This document shows, piece by piece, positions 36,850 through 51,690 of a DNA stretch of 64,000 nt (position 1 is its first letter; every line of letters starts with the position of its first letter). Source of the stretch: Monosporascus cannonballus (taxonomy: Eukaryota > Ascomycota > Sordariomycetes > Xylariales); contig QJNS01000068.1 in the NCBI GenBank assembly GCA_004154925.1, positions 62,001 through 126,000 on the forward strand, read 5' to 3'. Below the pieces are notes generated by a model. That model saw nothing but the letters and a program-made list of their open reading frames with translations, ran no database searches and was not told where the DNA came from. Position numbers and translations under genes: made by a program.

Positions 36850-37892
36850 GATAGAAACAAATATACGACGGCGAGGTTTAATAGCTAAGGCGTGTATTCT
36901 CAGTGACTCTCTCTGGTCGGACCGTGGTACATTTATCTCAACCCAGGACTAAAGCTGGAGCGAGCTGGTCATTATCACCGGCAATACATGTATAACCCCA
37001 AGCGAGTTGCATATCCCCCGCATTTCGGTAGTTGAACACTTGACAACCCCCCAACCCCCCCTCAACCCCCAACGCGCACGGATATATCGAGATTGGCAGT
37101 TGAAGCCCTGATAAGTTTGAGCGTTGACTAATCTAGTCCATATATTGCGTATCGACTAATCGCCACGTAGGTGCATCACGAACAGGTTCGATCCAAAGAG
37201 AGCATCGTTGCCTTCTCCACACACCTTATCGAACCACATACCGGGCTATTCAAGCTATAACGAATGTCCCCGGGTTGAGCGGGATAATACACTGAGAACA
37301 CTCAGCGACGCTCGATGACAGTTTCAGAGACAGTAGCAACACTCGGACTCTAAGGAAAAATAGACTTGATGCTTGTGGACATTTCTCTACAGAAACGAGT
37401 TGAACGAGACCTTGTCGGAGACTCTTGGGCTTCTATTTCTGAAAGATTGAAAGTTCAGGGTCCAAACCTCCCTAAACGTTGAGACAGCTCCATATAATTC
37501 GTCTTGCCTTTAAGGGTTTAGCTTCATACATTGTTCCCAAGGCTAGCAGAGCTGCCACGGGGACTTGTAGTAAGAAAGGGAAGCGACACCTTGCAATTGA
37601 CAAGGATGACGAATTAGGAAACGCATTCCCTTCCAAAACTCTTTCTTGGTGGGAAAAAAAATAGTTGGACCCCTAAGGAATCTCCCACTCGTGATTGCGT
37701 TCAGCTTCACGTCTATATATGAACTACCTTTGACGCGACCAATATAAATTTTACGGCCTGCTGTGCCTGTCGGGATCTGGCAGCTGGTGTCAACCCTCCT
37801 GCCGGATATTTTTATTCAGTCTTTCGAATATTCTTGGCCTTCGCATCTGTTCACCGACGTGACCTTCAACCCTCTCTGAGGGGCGCCCGACG
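36850..37892. other. Divergent intergenic region
   Basis: One kb between the starts of the transporter pseudogene and the J-protein gene. It includes a pyrimidine-rich run (ACCCCCCAACCCCCCCTCAA near 37044-37063). No gene is seen. Confidence 0.55.
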
Positions 37893-39330
37893 ATGAGGCT
37901 CTCAACTCTATCTCTTGGGCTCCTTGCCCTGCTAACGCCGCTTACATCTGCCTGGTCAAAAGAAGGTATTGCATTGCCTACTTGGTTATCGGGCTCGCTT
38001 GTTATATCCCGGTTTCACTGACACCAAGTCTACAGATCGAGAGATCTTTCGTTTGCGCGATGAAATTGCGACCCACGAAGGCTCCGACATTACCTTCTAC
38101 GACTTCCTCGGCGTGACCCCTTCCGCGAGTCAAGACGAGATCAACAAGGCCGTCCGCAAGAGGTCCAAGGCCTTGCACCCGGACAAGGTTAAGGCGCAGC
38201 TGACGGCGGAGCGCACCAAGGCAAACAAGGCCAAGAACAAGGCCAAGAAGAAGCCGGGCGTCACCGTCACGAAGCCGCCCACCCAGGCGGAGATTAACGC
38301 TGCCGTCAAGGCCGCCTCCGAGCGCCAGTCCCGCATCAACATTGTCGGAAACATTCTCAAGGGGCCCGGTCGTGCTCGCTACGACCACTTCCTCGCCAAT
38401 GGCTTCCCCGTCTGGAAAGGCACCGAGTACTACTATAACCGCTACAGGCCCGGCTTGGGCACCGTGCTCGTTGGTTGTCTTATCGTCGGCGGAGGCGGTT
38501 TTCACTACTTGGCACTCTACATGAGCTGGAAGCGACAGCGCGAGTTCGTCGAGCGCTACATCAAGTTCGCTAGACATGCGGCGTGGGGTGACAACATGGC
38601 TATCCCTGGCCTTGAGACGGCCCCTGCCGCCGCTCCGGCGCCTGCACCTGACGATGGTGATCAGCAACCCATGATGCCCATGAACCGCAGGCAACGCCGC
38701 ATGCAGGAACGTGATGCACGAAAGGAATCTGGAGAAAAGCCCAAGCGAGCCGGTCGCAGGGGACGTGCCGGACAGCAGGCTAGTGGCAGCGCGACGCCTG
38801 TTCCCCAGACCCAAGGCCCCAGTCCTACGGGCGCTAAGAAGAGAGTCGTCGCTGAAAACGGGAAGGTCTTGGTCGTGGACTCTCTAGGAGACGTATACTT
38901 GGAGCAGGAGGATGATGACGGAAACGTGGGCGAGTTCCTACTTGATGTAAGTCGCAGTCACCGCCCGTTCTTTTACCCAGCCTGAAAACTAATACCCCGA
39001 TAGCCCAGCGAGCTCCCACAGCCTACGATCAAAGACACCGCGCTCTTCAAGTTACCATTCTGGATCTACGCCGCCACTATCGGGAAGGTCCTTCCTTCGC
39101 CGAAAGGTGCGGACAACCTGGATGAGCAAGTCGAAGAAGACGAGGCTGCTGCCGAGCAGATGGCGGATGATTCCTCTTCCTCCGACGCCCCGCAACGGAC
39201 TCCTAGTACCGACTCCGCTGAGGACTTTGAGCTGCTCGACAAGAGTGTCGACGAGTTAGGGAAGCCTAAGACGACTGGAAGCCAGCCTCAGGGAAGCGGA
39301 AAGGCTAAGAAGAGGAACAAGAAGCGGTGA
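37893..39330 (+). CDS. ERJ5: ER-resident J-domain co-chaperone, Erj5 type
   Basis: It should stimulate the ER Hsp70 (BiP/Kar2) and support ER protein folding. Three exons: 37893-37965, 38036-38946 and 39004-39330, giving 436 residues. A signal peptide of about 20 residues (MRLSTLSLGLLALL, then TSA-W) is followed by a J domain with FYDFLGVTPSASQDEI and the HPD triad (KALHPDKVKAQ), expanded by a Lys-rich insertion (AKNKAKKKPGV). A membrane segment follows near residues 165-188 (GTVLVGCLIVGGGGFHYLAL), then a basic, Pro/Ala-rich and acidic region and the Lys-rich end GKAKKRNKKR. The layout of leader, J domain, one membrane span and charged tail is that of fungal Erj5. The signal peptide is in its own exon, split after SKE by a 70-base intron. 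Confidence 0.88.
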
Positions 39331-40012
39331 TCGCCTTATCTTAGGGGGTCACGGTGGCACTGGGGTCGTTCTGGGTGTAGGTGGTGATGAAGACCCTGGT
39401 TTTCGGGGTTCTTAGGCTTAGGTCATGCTACGTACGTTAGGTGTAAAAATGAGAGACATATTTTATCGGCATCCCGTGTTTATTCCGTGATGCATATAGA
39501 CGAGGCGTATATTCGGACCCGCCGTCACTGGAGGAGTTTTTAAGGCATCGTATCCAAGCACGTTCACACCCATGACTTACAGCCTATCAGCGGAGATGGG
39601 GATAGACACGGAGATAAGGCCAGCTCTTTGAAGTTATGGCTTGTTAGCCCTTGGTTGGTTTTGTGTGATATCACTAACAGATATCATCAGCCCCTAACTT
39701 CCAATGCTTCAGACGCCGTAATTACGAACAGAAGCTCGCAACACTGAATACTCCAAGCGGTGGTATTGATCGCTAGGGCAGCACAGGGGCAATGGACCGA
39801 CTCTGAGACGAGACCATTTATAAAGCTATTTACATCCATAATATGGACTCCAATCCGACCTCAAACACCATCACTCTTCCGCCCAGCCTGGGCACTAACC
39901 CTACCATCCTTCCATCCAATACCTATCCGACCCCAACCCCAGCACCTGAACACCCATCTATTTCCCCTCCTCGCGGCATCCGGCTCAGTCAAACCCCCCT
40001 TCACACTCAAAC
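39331..40012. other. Intergenic region
   Basis: About 680 bases between two plus-strand genes. The last 150 bases before the dehydrogenase ATG are C-rich (CCGACCCCAACCCCAGCACC), as is common in fungal promoters. No gene is seen. Confidence 0.55.
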
Positions 40013-41412
40013 ATGCCACACCAGTCCTGGCTAATAACCGGGGCGTCGTCCGGCCTCGGCGCCGCCCTCGCCCTCGAGGTCCTGTGGTCGTCCGTCGGAA
40101 CAGCCAAGACCAAAACCAAGGTCGTCGGGACGACCCGCGACGTCGCCAGGGCCAAGAGGGCACAACCGGACTTCGAGGCGCGCGGCGGCGTCTGGCTCGA
40201 GGTCGATGTCGCGAGACCCGACGCCGAGCCCAAGATCCGACAGGCCGTCGAGGAGCACGGCATCGACGTCCTGGTCAACTGTGCGGGGTTCGCGTTGTTG
40301 GGGGCATTGGAGGATATTAGGTTTGCTGGCCCTTTTTCTTTCAGCTTTTTGTTTCTTTTGGTCTTGCGGGAGGATGGGGATTTGGGTTCTGTGCAGTGCT
40401 GTTTTCGTGTGTATCGTGAGGACCGTACTGTTCTCGGTTTTGAGACTATGTCCCGGCAGCAACAGCAGCGTGGGGACCGGGCGCCGAAGAGGCGACGAGG
40501 GGGATCCCCTTGATGTATGAATTCCCACCGACACGCGCTAAATGGATCGTTCGACCCAGCGACGAGGAAATACACGACCAGATGGAGACCAACTTCGTTG
40601 GCCCGCTCCGCTGCATCCGGGCGGCTCTCCCCTCCTTCCGCGCCCGCAGCGGTTCCGGGACCCCCACGACCATCGTCAACGTGAGCAGCGCGTCGGGTTT
40701 CATCGCGCGTCCCGGGCGGTCCCTGTACTGTGCGAGTAAATTCGCGTGTGAGTGCTCCTTCCCCTTTCATCCTATCCTCCCCCCCTACCACCTTGACCCC
40801 CTAAATCCAGTTGCCGGTCGATGTATGAGTCGCCAAATCCCGGGTCCGAAAGTGCATAGTTCTCCATGACCGAGAGGTCACAGTTCTCTTACGAGTACCC
40901 TCCAGTTTCTCTCCGAAAAGAAAAATGGCAGAACAACTAGTTACTAACTAAGCCCTCGTCACGCAGTGGAAGGCGCGACCGAAGCCCTCGCGCACGAGGT
41001 CCGCCCCTTCGGGATCCGCGTGCTACTCGTGGAGCCGGGCGCGTTCCGGACGCCGTTCGCCGACACGTGCGTGGTGGCGGCGCGCGGGCTCGCCGGCGAC
41101 GGCGACGGCATGGTCTCGGCGCCGTACAGGGGCACGCCGGTCGACGACCTGGTGCGGGCCACGAGGGACATGGGCGCTCACGGTGGGCTCAGGGGCGACC
41201 CGGCCAAGGCGGCGCGGCGCATCGCCGAGGTCGTGGGCGGCACAGGCATGGCCGCCGGGCTCGACCTAGCGGAGGGAAAGGGAGAGGTGCCGTTCAGGTT
41301 GCTGCTCGGCCCCGATTGCGCGCGCGTTTTCGTCGGGAAGCTGGATGCTCTGAGGAGGAACTATGATGTTGTCGAGGCCATGGCTATGAGCACGGATTTG
41401 GATTCTGTTTGA
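40013..41412 (+). CDS. Short-chain dehydrogenase/reductase (NAD(P)-dependent)
   Basis: A Rossmann-fold oxidoreductase acting on an unknown alcohol or ketone. Three exons: 40013-40320, 40560-40747 and 40967-41412, giving 313 residues. The nucleotide-binding motif TGASSGLG is at residues 9-16. NCAG follows the beta-4 strand. The catalytic Ser is in VNVSSASGF, with the Tyr and Lys in LYCASKFAL. The C-terminal part (EVRPFGIRVLLVEPGAFRTPF) is typical of classical SDRs of the retinol-dehydrogenase-like kind. The introns of 239 and 219 bases are three to four times the length of most others here. Both junctions restore the SDR consensus exactly (ALEDI-SDEEIH and SKFA-LEGATEAL). The substrate cannot be told from sequence. 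Confidence 0.88.
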
Positions 41413-41924
41413 GGGTGGTGGGAGTCGGGGTTTCTTGAGGAGGCACAGTGTCAGCGTGACGGTGCCTCTGGTAGATCGGTTTCAGTCAATTATTTCTACC
41501 CTAGGTCCATATCGAATCCTATGCTCTCTGTCCGTTACTGAGCTCCATCGGCACGTTTCCACCCCTCTTTGCCTAATTGAATGCATACATAGGCGAGGCT
41601 CAACTGTCTTTACCCGAGAAAGGGGTCATTGTATACTGTGGACGATCAGCAAGCCCGGTGTCTTAGACATGCAGATGCAACCCAACTCCAAGATCCGCAA
41701 CAAATTCCAGCTGAGTTCTTTCCATGACACAACTCGTCATAGTAGCTACCATTCTGCCTATATATTCAGCTATCGTCTTCGATCATATGGGATTTCAAGC
41801 TTAAATTCTCCCTTGAAGAGCAACAGCCGCTTTTCGACCTAAACGTGGAACCCTTACGAAGTCTTGACTTTATTCGCAGACTCTCCTCTGGATCAGCCTC
41901 GCTCCCAGTTTTGAACAGAAGAAG
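41413..41924. other. Intergenic region
   Basis: About 510 bases between two plus-strand genes. I see no gene or repeat. It should contain the promoter of the secreted-protein gene. Confidence 0.55.
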
Positions 41925-42494
41925 ATGAGGGCCACCGCAATACTTCTCCTGGCTGCGGCAGCATGGGCGGCCGCAACCAGAACCACGTTCCGAGCCGCGC
42001 GCCAACCAACCATTCCGCAGCTCAAGGGGCCCTGCGCCGCGCTAGCAGCCAACAACGCAACATACCGCATCCGGAGCTCGGAGGGGACATATGGGTACAT
42101 CAGCGGGGGTCGGCAGGAGGTATACAGCATCGTATTCCGGGACCCGGCGGAGACGCCCGCGGGCGCGCTCGAGGCGCGCGTGCGCGTCGACGCGGACTGC
42201 GCCCTCCGAGCGCCGGAGGTGCCGTGGTCGCCCGGCCTGCGGTACGGCGCCCTCGAGCCCCACCTGTCCGAGGGCTGGCGGCCCGCGCACCCCCTCGCCG
42301 TCTACCGGCCCGGCGCCAGCATGAATGACGAGTACCCCGCGACCTGCACCGTCGGCGCCGCGAGCCGGCGGGTCGGCTGCTCCGTCCGCGACCAGAGCGC
42401 CCTGCTGCTGTACGACCAGCAGCTGCCTACGATGTATATCGCATCGGAAGTGCTTCCGGGTTATAGACCCGCCACGTTCACGCTGGTGCGTTGA
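41925..42494 (+). CDS. Small secreted hypothetical protein (189 aa)
   Basis: A single GC-rich open frame. Residues 1-17 (MRATAILLLAAAAWAAA) form a clear signal peptide. The mature part has four cysteines (GPCAAL, DADCALR, ATCTVG and VGCSVR) that could form two disulfides, an NAT glycosylation site, and alternating beta-strand-like segments (NATYRIRSSEGTYGYI; VYSIVFRD). The pattern suggests a small extracellular beta-sandwich protein, of the size common among fungal secreted proteins of unknown function. I do not recognise a family. The start is the first Met and the only one upstream of the leader. Confidence 0.65.
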   Translation: MRATAILLLAAAAWAAATRTTFRAARQPTIPQLKGPCAALAANNATYRIRSSEGTYGYISGGRQEVYSIVFRDPAETPAGALEARVRVDADCALRAPEVPWSPGLRYGALEPHLSEGWRPAHPLAVYRPGASMNDEYPATCTVGAASRRVGCSVRDQSALLLYDQQLPTMYIASEVLPGYRPATFTLVR

Positions 42495-46489
<3,995 letters not shown>

Positions 46490-47415
46490 GGGAGCAGGTG
46501 CGCGTGCCCATACCCCGGGAAACTTCTTGGCAGCGTCACATATAGTTATGACGTTAGTTGTATCCACCAGCAAGAACGCACGAAGTCGATGGATCAACGG
46601 GCATGTTCATGTTAATAACGAAGTTATCGAATGCTGAAATTGCCTCTGGTGCATCGCCAAACCTAATGCATCCTCTCGTAATGACCGTCTCCTATTCTCT
46701 GACCTCCATGGGGTGCATAGTAGTGCAGTGAGCAATGCGGAGCGGTAGCAAGAACACCGTTTTCATGAGCAGTCCCAGGCTCGATATACTTACAGATGGC
46801 TTGGCCAAGTGCTCACCATCCCCTGATTCTCACATAGGCTCATAACTTAAAGAACACAGGAGATATAGTTTATAGACGGTGGTGGTATGTGCTGTCATCC
46901 GCCGAACAGTATTGTTTGTACCTAGGTGTATTCGAATGAGAGGTAGCTACCCCCGAATGCCGAGGCGAAGATTGATTTGTCGTCCTCCCCTGCATGGCAT
47001 TCTTCCATCGTCTTCATATGAACGGGCCTAAGGAGAATGTAGAACCCTACCTGCGACAGGTGTGCCGAGTGATGCAAATCATGTTAGCCGTAAAGACCGT
47101 GCAGATTGATATGTAGCAAATTATGTGATATAACAATCTAAGATATCTTGAGTCGGTCGAAAAAGGAGGTTGGGGGTTTTCACTGTCTTGTATCGCTCGT
47201 CCACGCCATGAAGCAGAGATAAGGGGGTAGGAAGCTAGTTGCAATAATGGAGAAAAGTTTCAGCACTCCTGGTGTCAGAGGCTTGGATCGCCGTTTCCAG
47301 TATGTATTCAGTCCAAGACGGAAAGGCCCTGTAAGGTTGAGCCGTCCCTTTGTTACATTGGAAGATACAAAAAAACTTTACACTATGAAACGTACCGAGC
47401 ACCCCAAGGCAGCCT
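46490..47415. other. Intergenic region, convergent gene ends
   Basis: About 925 bases between katG and the minus-strand ankyrin gene. Frames in it are short and featureless. No gene is seen. Confidence 0.55.
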
Positions 47416-49560
47416 TCAATCAACCCACGCACCTGGGGTCCGCAAGGGGGGGTTGTGAACCAGGTCCCAGAACTCCCCAACAAACTCTTCGACGTCCGGG
47501 TCCCATTCGAACGACCAGTCCGACACCCGAGGGCCGTATTTGATTGAACGGATCTTGGGGCCCGTGGGACCTTTACAGGACGGACCGTCAACGACTACGT
47601 ACCTAGTAAGCCATCGGAACTCTCTGATTTCTGCCGTCCTCGAAAGCATAACAGATTCTCTCCGCCCATATGAGACAAGATCAATGCCAGCATCTGCGAT
47701 GGCCTGGACCCAGAACAATAATCTCTTGTTGATGTAACTCTGCGGATTAGTGTTAGAAAGACCCTGCACAGCTCCAGCAAGGAAGGCAAACAGCGGCGTC
47801 GTCGGCAGGTTGTATTCTCCATATGGCTCTCGGTGCTGCCTGCGGAAGTGCCGAGTGCATAGGTCGTCTGGAGCTACAGCAATAACATCCAAAAGCAATC
47901 TCTTCAGTTCATCAGAGCTTCGCGCCGACGCAGAATGGGTGAAAGAGGCCTCTCCAAATCTCCATGCGGCGTAATGCAGTAAGGACAGTCCAGCTTTATG
48001 GCAATGCTCGATATCGCCTTTAGTGATAGGACCAGCATCTCGGATTATCTGGCGAAGGACCGCAGGATCGGTGACGGACGTTCTGAATACGGTCCGGTTC
48101 AGCCGCACGCGATCGGACACGGGGAGGGAGTAGTAATTCGGCTTCAGATGTAGCAAGATACTGCGAGCCGCAGTCGGATTTCGGGAGATTGACAACCCAT
48201 AGGCGATGAAACTGAATACAAGCTTTTCGTCTGTAGTATCAAATGCTCCAGACATCGCAAGCAACTCCACCGTGTCTGGCCGAACCCTCCTCTGATAAGA
48301 TGTGCCTAGAAGAAGTTCTATTGCTGAAGGGTAACGGGCAAGTACGTGGAAAAATTCGTTGTCATAACCTGGCGCCCACCAGTTATCAAGTAACATAAGC
48401 GGAGGAAATGAATTTCTACCCCCAGTTGGTTCGTGTATATCTACTCCGGCATCAAGCAAGAGGCGAATCACTTCGGGACGATCTCCCAAGACAGCAAGCT
48501 AGAAGAGCTTTAGCACCGATGGCCATGGGGGATATCATTCGGTTATTCTCACATGCATTAATGCCAAACCGTGAATATCGCGATCAAATGGCGATGCGAG
48601 ACCATTGGCCCATAGTTCCCGAATCTCTTTGACATTTCCATGCAGAGTATGTACGAAGACGGACGAGGAGCTTGGCTGGATGGTGTAGGGCCGTAGGCTG
48701 AACTGCCAGCCGTATTGAGAGCGGAAAGCAAGTATCTCTATGACACGCCCAGTAATCCACCTCAATGCCTTCAGACGTATACACCTTGCTAAGTTGCGGA
48801 AGACCGTTAGATACGATACAATGCTGCACGAACCTGATGAACTCACAAGGTCGAGATTGTGATCTGCGGTGGGTGGAATGCTCCTTCGTTAGCACAGATT
48901 GTTCTTGGCTTAATGTTGCGCAACTCCCGGTCTTCACTATCGAGTACTTTGCCTGCGTGTGTAGAAGTTGTATCCTGCGGGCAAAGAAGTCCCCGAACGA
49001 CTTTGTCGTAGCTAATTGGGGATCGTAGCCGACCGGCAAGCATCTTGTTTTGAACCACGATCAAAGACCTGTGCACTGCATTAACCATGCCTACCATGGT
49101 TCAGATTCTTACATACATCATGTAGCTGGCGTTTGCTGCCGACATCAACTGAAGTGCACTACGGAGGCGTGTCTCGTATAAGGCCAAGGTATCCTTCCTC
49201 AAGAGCACTTTAAGTTTGCTGATAGTTCGACGTAATCTGCGCGAGTTTTCGATCTCTTTGTCCAAGCAGTCAACTAGTTCCAAGAGAGTCCCTGTTGCCT
49301 CGCGACAATGTTGAACACAGCGCTGTAATAGCATATCGTTCTCAGCAATGCGTTGGAACGCGTCATTCCTAAGGGTCGTCTCGATATGCGAGAGTGTGCA
49401 TTCAACTATCTCGATTCTCTTTCAAGGCATTTTTGATAGTCTCTGGAACTTCTTTGACCTCGGCCCAGAGAGTTTTGGGTTTAGACACGGCAGCACTCAA
49501 GCCGACAGTAGCTTACACTACGGCAATGCCGCTTGCAACGAGGGATAGCGGTTCTGCCAT
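47416..49560 (-). pseudogene. Ankyrin-repeat protein gene, decayed at its 5' part
   Basis: The start (MAEPLSLVASGIAVV at 49560) is that of a large group of fungal ankyrin/NACHT-type proteins. The frame meets TAA at 49515-49513, as expected from CAA by one C-to-T change. The frame resumes (ATVGLSAAVSKPKTLW) up to a one-base shift near 49400. It then continues as HIETTLRNDAFQRIAEND and a helical segment (LLQRCVQHCREATGTL) to about 49104. The middle (49100-48850) stays open but changes frame. From 48720 the frame gives FRSQYGWQFSLRPYTIQ and ankyrin repeats (GLASPFDRDIHGLALMH, an intron near 48548-48500, then PEVIRLLLDAGVDIHEP). It then runs open for 350 codons to the stop at 47416. The 3' part may still be read from an inner start such as 48489, so loss of function is likely but not proven. 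Confidence 0.6.
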
Positions 49561-51094
49561 GCCGAATTATCAGATAGATGCGTATTTCAGACGAACTGAT
49601 CACTGCCCTATGGACCATTGAATATCGAGGAGAGTAGAAGGGAGGCACGCTGCTCTCAAGCAAGTATGTGCAACTTCCCCTCATTGCGGCCTACATGGCA
49701 GTGCAATGGCATTGAGGCCAGGCATCGTGGCGCAATGCGACACCTCCTATGGGTAAGCCCCCGACTAAGCAGCATATCAAGCCACTTGCGTATGGGTGCA
49801 GGTTCACACATCTCCCCTCAGACGTCCTCCCGCCAATGGGGTGAACAGAAGTTGTCATCGTATGGCAGCTCGGTGAGCTCGAAGAAGTTTGATGGCATTG
49901 ACTCTGCCTCTGCCTGCCCTTCGGCCGCGTGCGACCTCGAATAGACTTGGGCCAAAAAATATGTGTGTAGCTTAAGATGGATGCCTTGGTTGCCTTGCTT
50001 AACTGATGGAAGCCAAACAGACTTCGGGAGCTGGCATCGGGCAGGAATACTATCACTGATGCCAAGTTGGTCCAAGTTTGGCTCCAGTGTTCATGCAGGT
50101 ATTATTACCTTATCGCTTATGCACTGGCCAGACTTGCGTAATGCCATCTCGATGAAAAGCCTCTGGTTAGGTGCGGCGTTTTGGCGCTTGAAAGACCCCT
50201 CCTACAGCCCACTTTTTCCAAGGCATTTGAATGGAAACAACTCACACCGCAGCTTTCACTCAGGTTTCTTGTGTGCCTTATGTGCGTAAGGTACGTATGC
50301 ATAAAATTAGTGCGAGGTGTAAAAGGGCTCTTCTTCCCATCATCCGTCTCGAAGAAACGGACTCTCTCCATCTCTTCTACACCTTCTACTCATCCCACCG
50401 CGCAGGAAGTTGGGAGAGAGTGAGAGGAGTGGTGATGATAGAGGCCTGAACTGGGTTGGCGGCTGAGCCACACACAGGTCGAAGGCACTAAAATCATAGC
50501 CGGCCGGGCCTGGGGGCTTATCTTTCCGAGATTTGGGGCTGATTAGCCCACAAAACACCCTGTTCATCTCCTGCTTCTGCCCCTGGGTTCTTGGCTTTGG
50601 TGAGATCGGTCGTTTATCACGAGAAAATAAATCTTTGGGTACGTGTCAAATTCCTTATACCAATCAAACCCTTCGCCATTGCGCAGCGCACTCTTCTGTG
50701 TATCCTATCCTCTCTTGCCAGCCTAACTTAGGTCTGTTATATTGGGTTGCTCACTCTTTCGATTATTAGGAAAACCTTGAACCTAGAAACGTGAGAAGAG
50801 GATACGTTGCCAACCGCGGAAATCAGAGGATAAGACAAGACATATTGCGTAAGCATTGCTTTGATGCCTTCCCCTTTCCTTTTACGGCTGCCTTCGAGTT
50901 TAAGTTAGGCTTCAACAAACCTTATAATCCACCGCAGGCACTGACAATTTTTTGGCCCTCCAGCTTTCTTCGGTCTTTAGGACTTCCTGCTCCCTTAGCA
51001 CCGTCACCTCGCTTCATTCATCTTCGTCTACTCTTTGTCTTCGATTCCTCGCCATCATCCGCCATTACTATTACTACTTCGGCCACACGACACA
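49561..51094. other. Divergent intergenic region
   Basis: 1.5 kb between the ankyrin gene and the PRA1 gene. Overlapping frames at 49691-50075 on the minus strand lack domains. The last 500 bases are the likely promoter and leader of PRA1, with pyrimidine-rich stretches. No gene is called. Confidence 0.5.
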
Positions 51095-51625
51095 ATGGCT
51101 CGTATCCAGATTCCTATTGACGTCTTGACGTCGCGGCTAAACATTGCCGACCGCTTCTCGGGCTTTCGAAACACCTCGATATCCAGCCGGTTTGCTAACA
51201 TGAGACCCGTTGGCGAGTTCTTCGATTTCAAGCGTCTATCCAAGCCCGAGAACTTCGCAGAGGTGCAGTCGCGTGTCAACTACAACTTGGGTACCTTCTC
51301 AAGCAACTACGCTCTCGTCTTCGTTCTCCTGAGCGTCTACGCCCTCATCACGAACCCTCTTCTTCTGTTCGACATCATCCTCCTGGTGGGTGGACTATGG
51401 CTTCTGGGCCGGCTTAACGGACAAGATCTCACCATCGGCACCTTTCATGCCACGTCCTCGCAGCTATACACCGGTCTTCTCGTCACCTGCGGTCTTCTAT
51501 TTCTGATTGCGTCACCCTTCAGCACTGTCCTCTGGCTGATTGGTGCTAGCGGCGTCGTCATCCTTGGCCACGCTGCTTTTATGGACAAGCCTATCGATGA
51601 GGCTTTTTCCGGGGAGGCGGTCTAG
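51095..51625 (+). CDS. PRA1: PRA1-family (prenylated Rab acceptor, Yip3-like) membrane protein
   Basis: PRA1 proteins sit in ER/Golgi membranes and help recycle prenylated Rab GTPases in vesicle traffic. The intronless gene encodes 176 residues from ATG 51095 (MARIQIPIDVLTSRL). An earlier in-frame ATG at 51035 would add a 20-residue low-complexity leader and is not preferred. The family pattern is clear: a soluble N-terminus with RPVGEFFDFKRLSKPENF and RVNYNLGTFSSNYALVF, then two long hydrophobic hairpins (FVLLSVYALITNPLLLFDII; GLLVTCGLLFLIASPFSTVL) and a short acidic tail. The length is usual. The next gene starts only 65 bases beyond the stop on the same strand. Confidence 0.9.
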   Translation: MARIQIPIDVLTSRLNIADRFSGFRNTSISSRFANMRPVGEFFDFKRLSKPENFAEVQSRVNYNLGTFSSNYALVFVLLSVYALITNPLLLFDIILLVGGLWLLGRLNGQDLTIGTFHATSSQLYTGLLVTCGLLFLIASPFSTVLWLIGASGVVILGHAAFMDKPIDEAFSGEAV

Positions 51626-51690
51626 GTGGTCGGCCGCGAGCTCCCGAATTTGCGCCCCAGTGGGGAAGACCATCGAGGCGCGGGGGGAAC

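Noticed and set aside
49691..50075. Two overlapping minus-strand frames of 85-124 codons
   Set aside because: Neither shows domain or codon bias, and they exclude one another.
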